In this document: in pieces, positions 25,584 through 34,550 of the stretch
Layout: each line of letters opens with the position of its first letter
Numbering within the stretch: the stretch's first letter is position 1
From: CBCXTT01 sp965178295
Lineage (GTDB): Bacteria > Pseudomonadota > Alphaproteobacteria > UBA7879
Length of the DNA: 64,000 bases
NCBI GenBank assembly: GCA_965178295.1
Contig: CBCXTT010000005.1
Coordinates: forward strand, 62,001 to 126,000
Reading direction: 5' to 3'
Program-made: the position numbers and the translations under genes
The notes under the pieces: generated by a model
The model's input: the letters and a program-made list of their open reading frames with translations, nothing else
Told to the model about the DNA's origin: nothing
The model's database searches: none

Positions 25584-27920
25584 GTAGTTGTAGTAACGTC
25601 ATTAAAACAATAGCGGTCATATCGTCATATATTGCAGCGTCATTGGGGTGTACTTTTGTTGCGTCAGGCAAAATACATCATTAAAAGGGGAAATTCTGCA
25701 TCAGAAGCAGTATGACAGAAAAATATTCTATTCTTTTATATGTTTCATATCATGATACACATTTTAAATGTATGTACAATGTAGTCAGGTGGAATGACTG
25801 TCTAAAAAATCCACAAATCAAGTTATGTGAACGAGTGAAGGTGCCGTGCTAATCAATGAGCACATGCACACAGACTAATACGATGACTGTGAGAAATCTG
25901 CGGACTCTCAGGGCAGGCCAGTCTCTTTTTGGGCAGAGGTAACGCAACAAACTTTCATTGTCTATAAAGGGGGGATTGCGATTGTTGATGCATAAAGTAC
26001 TAGCCTCAACATTGAAGAATCAGATGGTGTGCGGCGTTAGGGTGACATAACCTTTCTGTTGAAATGATGCAAAAAATAATGTTCATATGAATAGAACAGT
26101 AGAAACTGTGACAAGTAGCTCTGGCAATGATTACAAAGTTTTTTGTGCTATCTCTCTGCTGATAACTACAGGAATATCGATGAGCTGACATTGTTCATTC
26201 CCATGTGCCTCAATCAATCTTCAACAAAGGATGTAGGGTGGTGTATGCAGAAGAGTATTGTCATATTTCCCCATTCACTGCCACATGAAAGATTAGCTGA
26301 AAATTTATGCATTACTCATTCGTCCTACCGGATCAGGAAAAGCATAACATTTGCACTTTAGAAGATCGCGTCCCGGCTCATCAGAAAAGTGCGTTACATT
26401 TTAAGAACTCTCCGGCTTCCTGCTAGTAATATAACAATGCGCGAGTACCAATATAGGCTGTGTAGATCCGGAGTGGTACGAATGGCATTTGACCGTTTCG
26501 AGACGGTATGTACTATGTCTAAAGAAACCATCTGTAATCTTGCAGCAGAATAATTTACCAGTGATTCTGAATCTTCTGTGGAAGCAACGCTTAATCTTTT
26601 CGGCCACAATTAGCTATTAACATGACCAACATTGCAAAAACAAAAGACTAATAACTGCATCTTAGGCACATTTTCCGATGATCTCCCAATAATTCAATTG
26701 TGCTCTCGAGTGATGTAGCATTTGCAGAAAACAGCGCACGCAGCTTGTGCGGACATTCTATCATATAGAAGACAATAAGACTTAGGGTTTGTAGGACTAA
26801 TCATTGATCATTTCATAATTTGCAGGACCTGATCGATCTGCTATACAAGTATTGGACTAACATTAAAACGTACCCTGCCTGCCGTCGTTGATTGTACAGT
26901 AACAAATACAATGATAGCATAGAAGTAGAGAATATCAAGTGATGCGACGTTATTATCGGCGGATCGTGTCTTAATTTTTACAGTAAATATAACAGAATAC
27001 ATTGTATTCGTAAGTATAAAGTGCAGATTATCATAAATAATGACCTTGCTCACAAATACACAGAGGACCTAGCATACGACCACTGGTGATGTAGATAATA
27101 TAACATCGTGGTTTTGATTCCAGCAGCATCATGCTGTGCATTTAGTGATCTTTTAGCATCGTTGATATAGTGTCTCAATCCATAAACATGTGAGATCGTG
27201 GCGGACACAACAGGAAGCAGAGTCCTCTCATGTGCTCTGCGCACACACAAGTCAATGACAGAGATGAGAGGGATCCCTTGCAGGCAAAGAGAACCGTGGG
27301 GTATGCACTACAGGAACCACTAAGGTCGCGCCATATGGGAAAATACAAATTATGCTCTCTATATTAACAGGGATAAGAACAAGTGCGCATGAGTGTTTTT
27401 GCATATAGATATAAACCAACATTACTCATCATGCATAATATATCAACCAATCTTAAGTGCAGCTTTTATAAATTAGCACTTATAGTGCATAACATGCTTA
27501 CAATAGATAAGGTAGCGATAGGTGATTATCCTAAGATAACGTTTGTATTATAACCCTTCTGGGTTTATTGTGTTCAGAAGACTGAAATGGGTGAGTCCTC
27601 GGTGTTACGCATGAATGGGACCAAGCTTTCTTTGTGTTAAGGATGCTGTAGATAGCATGTATTCAGACATCCAGGTGTGTAGTATGTACTAGATTTGATA
27701 TGATATGCAATACAGGACGAAAACCCCGATGAATAATTGGCTGAAAGAAGTGTGGTCAACTTCATAGGGCTACGAATTTATTCGGCCAACGAACACCGAG
27801 ATGAGATCACCCAGTGCTTTCAACGCATTTCTATACTGCGCAGTTTTAAATGCGGCAACGATCGCAACCCTTTGATCTATCAGGTTTGTTAGGAGCGCTT
27901 CCCGCAGCAGATGATGCTTC

Positions 27921-28649
27921 TTAAGATGAAATGCCTTCTTGTAGATAGAGTTTTAATCGTAACATGTCTTGCCACACATCTTTTTTCTTTGATGGGGAGC
28001 GCAGCAAATATGCAGGGTGGTAAATTGGCATGGCTTTAATTTCCTTTGTCCCCGTTGCGTAGGAATGCCAGGTGCCCCGCAACCTTGTAATGCTAGCGGT
28101 TTTATCGAGCAACGATTTACATGCAATGCCTCCTACGAGTATCAGAACATCAGGGTTAATTAATGCAATATGTTGTTTGACGAATGGAAGGCACTGCGCT
28201 ATTTCAGCAGCAGTTGGCTGCCGATTTCCGGGGGGGCGCCATGGGATAATATTCGTAATATAGAGGTCTTCTTCTCGTTGCAATCCAATAGTACTAAAAA
28301 TTTTTGTCATCAGCTTCCCACTCATGCCCACAAAAGGTTTGCCTTGACGGTCTTCATCTGCTCCTGGGGCTTCTCCTATCAACATGATCTTTGCGTTTGG
28401 GTTGCCAGTACCAAATACTAAATTCATGGCTGTTTTTTTTAGGGCGCATTGATTAAAGTTTTGTAAGGACAATTTTAAATCCCCTAAGGTTTGAAGGGAT
28501 GTAGAGTCTTGTTTTGTCGTTTCTAGATTTTGAGTTCCAGTTATTGTTTGTGTTGCTTCAAATCGTGAGATAGGTGATGTTGAGATTGATTCGTCAATTC
28601 CAATCTCGTGTAGCCATGCAAGGGCGTCTTGTAATGGATTTTTATTCAT
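27921..28649 (-). CDS. family-4 uracil-DNA glycosylase (Fe-S type)
   Basis: It removes uracil from DNA in base-excision repair. The 242-residue protein has the family motifs in order: IMLIGEAPGADEDRQGKPFV near residues 88-107, ITNIIPWRPPGNRQPT near 126-141, and AMPIYHPAYLLR near 212-223 with the active-site histidine. The N-terminal 70 residues are a variable linker. The FNQCALKKTAMNLVFGTG stretch has one of the cysteines expected for the iron-sulfur cluster, and others lie further on. The gene is divergent from the DUF3576 lipoprotein gene across about 150 bp of AT-rich DNA. Length is normal for alphaproteobacterial members. Confidence 0.92.
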   Translation of the reverse strand: MNKNPLQDALAWLHEIGIDESISTSPISRFEATQTITGTQNLETTKQDSTSLQTLGDLKLSLQNFNQCALKKTAMNLVFGTGNPNAKIMLIGEAPGADEDRQGKPFVGMSGKLMTKIFSTIGLQREEDLYITNIIPWRPPGNRQPTAAEIAQCLPFVKQHIALINPDVLILVGGIACKSLLDKTASITRLRGTWHSYATGTKEIKAMPIYHPAYLLRSPSKKKDVWQDMLRLKLYLQEGISS

Positions 28650-28799
28650 CTACACACATTCTTAATATAAAGCCAGAGCTTGTCAATTTTTTTATCAATG
28701 TGTTTTGTAAATCTTAATGCAAATCCATTTTATCCTTTATTTATATGATATATAACTATATGTTAGTGATGGAAAGGGATGAATGTAGTAGGATTTAAT

Positions 28800-29327
28800 A
28801 TGCATATATACAAGCGCCATTTTTTGTATTTGGCACTGTCAGCAATGCTTATGGGATGCGCAGCTGATAACGATAAAGCAGATTCCGCACATAAACTGGC
28901 GGGCAAGACTGGTGTTGAGCGTGATACAACAAGGCACGCTGATAAATTATTTGGTGAACCTATTTTTACGCTAAATAAGAAAAAAATAGAAGAAGAAATA
29001 GGTATTGGAGTTAATAGCTATTTATGGCGCGCAAGCCTAGACACTTTTTCTTTTATGCCTTTCCAAAATGTTGAACCTTTTAGTGGTGTCATTACGACCG
29101 ATTGGCATTCTCCGCCAGGTGAGCCAAATCAGCGCATGAAGATCAATGCTGTTATTTTAGATCGTCAGCTGCGCGCTGATGGCATTAAAATTGCTCTCTT
29201 CCACCAAACATATGATGCAAAAAAAGGTTGGGTAGCAGTGCCCGTAGCGCCTGAAACAGTTGAAGAATTAGTACAAACTGTTTTGACACGTGCGCGTCAG
29301 CTCAAGATACAGTCTAAGATTAATTAA
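28800..29327 (+). CDS. DUF3576 lipoprotein
   Basis: A 175-residue lipoprotein of unknown function, of the family that precedes leuS in many alphaproteobacteria. I prefer ATG 28800: AGGA lies at a normal distance, and the product begins directly with a lipoprotein signal peptide (MHIYKRHFLYLALSAMLMGC, lipid-acceptor cysteine in LMGC). An earlier ATG at 28779 has its purine stretch too close. The mature part holds LFGEPIFTLNKKKIEEEIGI, a NSYLWRASLDTFSFMP block and VITTDWHSPPGEPNQRMKIN, the conserved core of the domain. It is probably anchored to the outer membrane. It lies 11 bp upstream of leuS. Confidence 0.85.
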   Translation: MHIYKRHFLYLALSAMLMGCAADNDKADSAHKLAGKTGVERDTTRHADKLFGEPIFTLNKKKIEEEIGIGVNSYLWRASLDTFSFMPFQNVEPFSGVITTDWHSPPGEPNQRMKINAVILDRQLRADGIKIALFHQTYDAKKGWVAVPVAPETVEELVQTVLTRARQLKIQSKIN

Positions 29328-29338
29328 TAGGATCTCTA

Positions 29339-31882
29339 ATGTCGGCATACAATTTCCGCCAAGCTGAAGCGAAGTGGCGTCAAGCTTGGGATGCGGCGTT
29401 TCGAAGTGTGTCTCCTAGTGAAGGGGAAAAAAAAAAATACTATGTGTTAGAAATGTTACCGTATCCATCAGGCCGCTTTCACATGGGGCACGTGCGCAAT
29501 TATACTTTAGGGGATGCCGTTGCGCGCTTTAAAAAAGCTCAAGGGTATAATGTACTGCACCCGATGGGCTGGGATTCTTTTGGGCTTCCAGCAGAAAATG
29601 CAGCCATTGCACATGATATTTCGCCAGCTATCTGGACTGCTGATAATATACGGGAAATGACCCATGAGATGAAGCGTTTGGGCTTTATGTATGACTGGGA
29701 TCGAGAAATATCAACGTGTGATCCAAGTTACTACGGCCAACAGCAATACCTGTTCCTAGAGTTTTTTCACAAAAAACTTGTCTATCAAAAAGAGTCCTGG
29801 GTAAATTGGGATCCTATCGATGAAACAGTTCTGGCTAATGAGCAGGTGATCGACGGCAGGGGGTGGCGATCTGGCGCGCCTGTAGAAAAACGACGCTTTT
29901 CCCAATGGTTTATGGCCATAACAGCTTACGCAGAACAATTGCTGGACGGCCTAAAGTTACTTGATCATTGGCCCGAAAAAGTCCGTGTTATGCAGGAAAA
30001 ATGGATTGGAAAATCCGAGGGATGTTATGTAGATTTTCCTGTGAGTGGCCGGGATACACCACTGCGTATTTTTACCACACGGCACGATACAATATTTGGT
30101 ATAAGTTTTTTGGCTGTCGCCCCTGAGCACCCTCTTGCACAAGAAGCGGCAAGTAACAATCCAGAAATTTCTCTAGCAATTAAGAAATATCAATCTTTAG
30201 GCACGAGTCAAAAAGCCTTGGAAACGGCAGAAAAAGAAGGTATTGATACGGGCTTGCGTGCGACCAATCCTTTTGATGCGACCCATGAGATACCCATTTT
30301 TGTTGCAAATTATATTTTGATGGACCATGGAACGGGAGCTGTGTTTGGATGTCCAGCTCATAATCAACATGATTTAGATTTTGCACACAAATATAGTTTA
30401 GATGTGCGCCCCGTTTTGGCGGATGCGTCAGGGCATGTGCACTTAGTGGATGGCTCTAAGGCCTATGTTGATGGTAGCTGTCTTGGAAACTCGCGCTTCT
30501 TAGATAGTTTGACGGTTTCAGAGGCTAAAGCAGAAGTTGAAAAACGGCTTGAGAACATGTCATTGGGTGCTCGGATGGTCCAGTATCGTCTTAAAGATTG
30601 GGGGGTGTCTCGACAGCGATATTGGGGGTGTCCAATACCCATCATATATTGTGATGTATGTGGAGCTGTTCCAGAAAAAAATCTACCTGTATTATTGCCG
30701 GATAATATTGATTGGAATCAGCCGGGAAACCCTCTTTCCTCCCACCCTACATGGAAGCATACGCAGTGTCCTCAGTGTGGTGAAGCAGCATGCAGGGAAA
30801 CAGATACGCTTGATACTTTTTTTGACTCATCCTGGTATTTTTTCCGATACTGTTCACCTCAGGCGCTTGAGCCATTTAAAAAGGAAGATGCCGATAGTTG
30901 GATGGCTGTAGATCAGTATATTGGCGGCATTGAACATGCAGTGATGCACTTGCTCTATGCAAGATTTTTGACACGTGCGTTGAGAGATTGTGGGTATACT
31001 GAGATTTCAGAGCCCTTTCAACGCCTGATGACGCAAGGAATGGTCTGTCACGAAACGTATAAAAACCAGGATGGCCAATGGTTATACCCTGATCAAGTGC
31101 GCTTTGAAAAGGGCGTTGCGATCTCTGTTATAGATGATCTGCCTGTGACTGTCGGCCCATCTGAAAAAATGAGTAAATCTGTTTGTAATGTTGTGGCACC
31201 TGGTGCGATCATTGATGAGTATGGAGCAGATACAGTGCGCTTTTTTGTTCTGTCTGATAGCCCTCCTGAAAAAGACTTGGATTGGTCAGAAGCAGGTCTG
31301 AATGGCGCGTGGCGTTATATAAATAAGCTTTGGACATTAGGCGAAGCTATTGGTCCAGGTCCTGTTGATTTTTCTTTGGATGCATTATCTCGATCACTGA
31401 TGAATATTTACACTTTAACACACAAAACTCTTTTCTTTGTGACAAAAGATTATGAGCAGTTTCACTTTAATAAAGCAATTGCACGAGTGCGAGAGCTAAC
31501 CAATGCGCTAGCAGAGGTGCAAAATGAGATGAATGATACGCATCCTGTTGTGCGATACAGTTTTAAAATCGTCATCCAGATGCTTGCGCCGATGATACCT
31601 CATATTTGCCAAGAATTGTGGGAGAGAATGGCGATCGAGGGCTATGTTGTTGTAACTCCTTGGCCCACAGCGGATTCTGGGGCGACTCATGATACAATGC
31701 TGACATTGGCAGTGCAGGTGAATGGCAAGCTGAGAGCAACAATACAAGTATCTGCTGATGCCTCAAAAGAAGCCATTATAGAAATGGCGTTGCAGAAGAA
31801 CACGGTCGTGCGTGCTGTTGCAAATACGGCAGTTAAAAAAGTCATTGTTGTACCAAAGAAGATTGTAAATGTGGTTTTATAG
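29339..31882 (+). CDS. leuS: leucyl-tRNA synthetase
   Basis: Charges tRNA-Leu with leucine in the cytoplasm. The 847-residue class I synthetase has HMGH at about residue 48 (in YPSGRFHMGHVRNYTLGDAV) and an editing domain with FTTRHDTIFG and HGTGAVFGCPAHNQHD. A zinc-like cysteine region (YCDVCGAVPEKNLP) and KMSKS at about residue 608 follow, then the anticodon-binding and C-terminal domains (VQVNGKLRATIQV). Full family length. The 3' end overlaps lptE by 14 bp, so translation is coupled. The order leuS-lptE-holA is the standard alphaproteobacterial one. Confidence 0.98.
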   Translation: MSAYNFRQAEAKWRQAWDAAFRSVSPSEGEKKKYYVLEMLPYPSGRFHMGHVRNYTLGDAVARFKKAQGYNVLHPMGWDSFGLPAENAAIAHDISPAIWTADNIREMTHEMKRLGFMYDWDREISTCDPSYYGQQQYLFLEFFHKKLVYQKESWVNWDPIDETVLANEQVIDGRGWRSGAPVEKRRFSQWFMAITAYAEQLLDGLKLLDHWPEKVRVMQEKWIGKSEGCYVDFPVSGRDTPLRIFTTRHDTIFGISFLAVAPEHPLAQEAASNNPEISLAIKKYQSLGTSQKALETAEKEGIDTGLRATNPFDATHEIPIFVANYILMDHGTGAVFGCPAHNQHDLDFAHKYSLDVRPVLADASGHVHLVDGSKAYVDGSCLGNSRFLDSLTVSEAKAEVEKRLENMSLGARMVQYRLKDWGVSRQRYWGCPIPIIYCDVCGAVPEKNLPVLLPDNIDWNQPGNPLSSHPTWKHTQCPQCGEAACRETDTLDTFFDSSWYFFRYCSPQALEPFKKEDADSWMAVDQYIGGIEHAVMHLLYARFLTRALRDCGYTEISEPFQRLMTQGMVCHETYKNQDGQWLYPDQVRFEKGVAISVIDDLPVTVGPSEKMSKSVCNVVAPGAIIDEYGADTVRFFVLSDSPPEKDLDWSEAGLNGAWRYINKLWTLGEAIGPGPVDFSLDALSRSLMNIYTLTHKTLFFVTKDYEQFHFNKAIARVRELTNALAEVQNEMNDTHPVVRYSFKIVIQMLAPMIPHICQELWERMAIEGYVVVTPWPTADSGATHDTMLTLAVQVNGKLRATIQVSADASKEAIIEMALQKNTVVRAVANTAVKKVIVVPKKIVNVVL

Positions 31883-32366
31883 GAGTGTTAGTTTATCTTT
31901 TCTACTGCTGCTCGGGGGATGTGCATTACGTCCATTGTATGGTGAAGAAAGTGGTGATGTTGCGCAGAAAATGCGCCAAATATATGTTGCGCCAATCTCC
32001 GATCGTTCGGGGCAAATGTTGCATAATCTACTGCAGCAAATATTAACCCCTCAAGGTGTTAAGAACCCTAGGTATACACTGAGAGTCGTCCTTTCTACTG
32101 TACGACAAGAAATGGCTTTTTTGAAGGATGGGACCGCTAGCCGCTTGCAAATTCAATTAACGGCACAATATGGGCTGGAGAACTATGTAGATGGGACGCT
32201 CTTGGAAAAAGGCGAGCTTTTGTCGTGTGCGGATTATAATATTGTTGTGGATGGAGATTATGCCACAGTCGTGTCCGAAGAAGATGCTATGGCACGAGCG
32301 TTGAGGGATATAGCATGGGATATTAAGGCATCTTTAGGGGTGCTATGCTTAGAAACATCGTCATAA
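31869..32366 (+). CDS. lptE: LPS-assembly lipoprotein LptE
   Basis: LptE plugs the LptD barrel that inserts lipopolysaccharide into the outer membrane. The 165-residue product has a lipoprotein signal peptide ending LLLLGGC, then ALRPLYG, the hallmark 'CGFxPLYG' start of alphaproteobacterial LptE. A mixed alpha/beta body follows, with YVAPISDRSGQMLHNLLQQI and RLQIQLTAQYGL. It starts 14 bp inside leuS and is followed closely by holA. Its presence implies that the bacterium still makes lipopolysaccharide or a related lipid. Confidence 0.88.
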   Translation: MWFYRSVSLSFLLLLGGCALRPLYGEESGDVAQKMRQIYVAPISDRSGQMLHNLLQQILTPQGVKNPRYTLRVVLSTVRQEMAFLKDGTASRLQIQLTAQYGLENYVDGTLLEKGELLSCADYNIVVDGDYATVVSEEDAMARALRDIAWDIKASLGVLCLETSS

Positions 32367-32393
32367 AAATTGTATCGTTTATTAGGTGTGTTG

Positions 32394-33419
32394 ATGAAAA
32401 TTTCACAAGCGCAATACAGAACGTTCTGCACGACTCCTCCAGCGGATGTGTCAGGATTGTTATTTTATAGTGATGATAGATTTTTATCAGAGAAGAATTT
32501 ATTTCTTTTTTGGAAGACACACGGCATTTCTTCTGCGCAGGTAGATAAAGTAACTGAGCACTCTATTGTAGCGGGAAAGATTTTTATAAACGATTTTTTT
32601 TTGTCTCCAGGGCTTTTTTCTACGGGAGAGAAATATATGTATGTGGCGGATGCAACAGATAACATTGTGCCACATGTTCAAGAATTTTTGGACGTCACTA
32701 CCATGCAAGCACCCCAGCTTTTTTTAGCATCGTCGTATTTAGCGCCGCGCTCAAAGTTGCGCCGCTTGTTTGAATCGTCAGAACGTGCTGCGGTGCTACC
32801 GTGCTACGCTTTAACAGAGCGTGAAATAAGGAAGATTATTTTAGAGCGTACGCAAATAGCACGCAAAACTATAGCGCCCACGGCCCTGGAAAAACTTATT
32901 CAAGGGGCAGTGGACAATATAGCGAGCATGGATATGGAATGGGAAAAAATTTTACTCTACGTTGGAGATGCTGAAGAAATCTCTGCAGAGGATGTGTGTG
33001 CTATGGTATCTCCTAGCGTAACGAGTGACAATAACGACATCATGCAGGCGTTTCTTAATGGACGCGTTTCAGAGCTGCACAAGCTTTTAATTCATGCGTT
33101 TGCCCAGTCGGGCGTTACCGCTGTCGGCATTATTCGTTTGCTTATGCAACAGTTGCTTCGGCTCTTGCATGCACGGCTGCTTCAACAACAAGGACTGTCC
33201 GCAGATCAAGCGTGCCAAGCGGTGTCACCAGTCGTTCCAGTATTTCAGCGACGGGATTTTTTGCGCTACATGCAACATTGGACAGAAGAGCGCCTCAGAA
33301 GATCATTGAATGTTTTAACGCGCCTAGAAGTTACCCTGAAACGACATGCCGATGTGGGAAATAAAATTTTTATGCAATACATACTATGTTTGGCTTACAA
33401 TACATGCGAAGCAATCTAA
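32394..33419 (+). CDS. holA: DNA polymerase III subunit delta
   Basis: HolA is the clamp-loader subunit that opens the DnaN ring. I use ATG 32394 (MKISQAQYRTFCTTPPADVS, 341 residues). An in-frame TTG at 32370 is possible but poorly supported. The layout matches the family: domain I with LLFYSDDRFLSEKNLFLFWK, a degenerate P-loop region as usual for delta, ALTEREIRKIILERTQIARK leading to domain II, a lid with MDMEWEKILLYVGD, and a C-terminal collar with GIIRLLMQQLLRLLHARLL. It is only moderately conserved but syntenic with leuS-lptE. Confidence 0.9.
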   Translation: MKISQAQYRTFCTTPPADVSGLLFYSDDRFLSEKNLFLFWKTHGISSAQVDKVTEHSIVAGKIFINDFFLSPGLFSTGEKYMYVADATDNIVPHVQEFLDVTTMQAPQLFLASSYLAPRSKLRRLFESSERAAVLPCYALTEREIRKIILERTQIARKTIAPTALEKLIQGAVDNIASMDMEWEKILLYVGDAEEISAEDVCAMVSPSVTSDNNDIMQAFLNGRVSELHKLLIHAFAQSGVTAVGIIRLLMQQLLRLLHARLLQQQGLSADQACQAVSPVVPVFQRRDFLRYMQHWTEERLRRSLNVLTRLEVTLKRHADVGNKIFMQYILCLAYNTCEAI

Positions 33420-33464
33420 TACAGAAGATTTCTGCGCATGTATTTTCTGAAGAGGTGATATTGG

Positions 33465-34550
33465 ATGCGTTATTTGAAAAAAATTCCTATGGCCGTATTT
33501 ATCGTATTGAGTGTCTTGATTTCATGGTTGCTAGCTAGTAATCGAAATGCAGATTCTCCAACAGACGGTGAACCCAAATCATCACTATTTAAGGTGAGTG
33601 TACTGGAGATGCACCAGACCCCAGAACCCTTGTACCTTTCTTTGTTTGGGCACACAGAAGCGGCTTATTCTATTTCTCCTAAATCCCGTGCAAGTGGCAT
33701 ACTATCGTCAACGCCTATTGAGGAAGGTGCTCTTGTTGATACTGGAGATGTGCTCGCAATAATTGCTGAGGAAAACCATATCAATAAACTCAAAGCTGCG
33801 ACGTCCGCCTATAATGTAGCGCAACTTGAAGCACAGAATGCCGGTCTTTTAAAGAAAGAAGGCGCGCGCTCTACAGTCAATATGCTTAGGTCAATATCCG
33901 CCTTAAAGCGTGCTGAAGCTGACTTAAAAACAGCCCAGCTCGATGTGCAGCATCTGCAAATCAAGGCGCCTTTTAAGGGTGTTGTGTCTCAATATGCAAT
34001 CAAAGAAGGTGCGTATGTGGTGCCAGGAGAGGTTGTAATCCAGAGTTTAGATGCGTTGGACCCTCTTATTGCTGTTGTGCATGTTTCTCAATTTGATCGA
34101 GATAAGGTTTATATGGGACAGGAAGCGGTGGTGATATTTTCTAATGGATATGCTGTGCTGGGCACTGTATCCTTTGTTGCATCGAATGCTGAAAAGAGTA
34201 CGCGTTCTTACCGGGTGCAAGTCAAAATCTCCAATAAAGACTATAAATACCTTGCTGGTACTTCTGTAACTGTGCGGATTATGTATGATAAATTGCCTGT
34301 ATATAAATTACCGACACAATCTATTTCACTGAGTGATGATGGGACCTTGGGAGTTAAAGTTGTGGGGGAGAAAAATTGTGTTCTTTATAAACCGATAGAG
34401 CTTTTATATGCGGCCGACAACTTTTTTTATGTACGTGGGTTATCGGAAAATGAGCGTATTATTGTTAATGGACATGCCTTTGTTGTGCCAGGGGAGAAGG
34501 TAGATCCAATCATTGTATCTAATCACATGACGGAGGAACATGTGCCATGA
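33465..34550 (+). CDS. RND efflux periplasmic adaptor (HlyD/MFP family)
   Basis: A 361-residue membrane-fusion protein that links an inner-membrane RND pump to an outer-membrane channel. Residues 8-24 form an N-terminal anchor. A barrel-sandwich half-motif (GILSSTPIEEGALVDTGDVL), a short helical hairpin rich in Ala/Lys/Glu, the second half-motif (IKAPFKGVVSQYAIKEGAYV) and a beta-barrel domain follow. The hairpin is short compared with AcrA. The gene overlaps the pump gene in an ATGA. No outer-membrane TolC gene is present in the window, so a TolC encoded elsewhere must serve. Confidence 0.9.
   Translation: MRYLKKIPMAVFIVLSVLISWLLASNRNADSPTDGEPKSSLFKVSVLEMHQTPEPLYLSLFGHTEAAYSISPKSRASGILSSTPIEEGALVDTGDVLAIIAEENHINKLKAATSAYNVAQLEAQNAGLLKKEGARSTVNMLRSISALKRAEADLKTAQLDVQHLQIKAPFKGVVSQYAIKEGAYVVPGEVVIQSLDALDPLIAVVHVSQFDRDKVYMGQEAVVIFSNGYAVLGTVSFVASNAEKSTRSYRVQVKISNKDYKYLAGTSVTVRIMYDKLPVYKLPTQSISLSDDGTLGVKVVGEKNCVLYKPIELLYAADNFFYVRGLSENERIIVNGHAFVVPGEKVDPIIVSNHMTEEHVP

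Larger units (their letters stand above)
24299..27920. other. 3.6 kb without an intact gene
   Basis: Both strands are closed by frequent stops. Protein-like scraps occur on + around 24690-24780 (NNPPGNALLPLGGGTLNGGN) and 24800-24880 (GSCGAVHFLRGNVRVGGP), Gly/Asn-rich as in exported proteins, but no family is recognisable. A G9 run lies at 24507-24515 and a 20-bp tandem duplication at 25544-25583. On the minus strand an open segment, 27770 to about 27950, ends DQRVAIVAAFKTAQYRNALK ... ALGDLIS but has no start codon and overlaps the glycosylase gene. No tRNA was recognised. Probably the graveyard of further genes. Confidence 0.5.
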
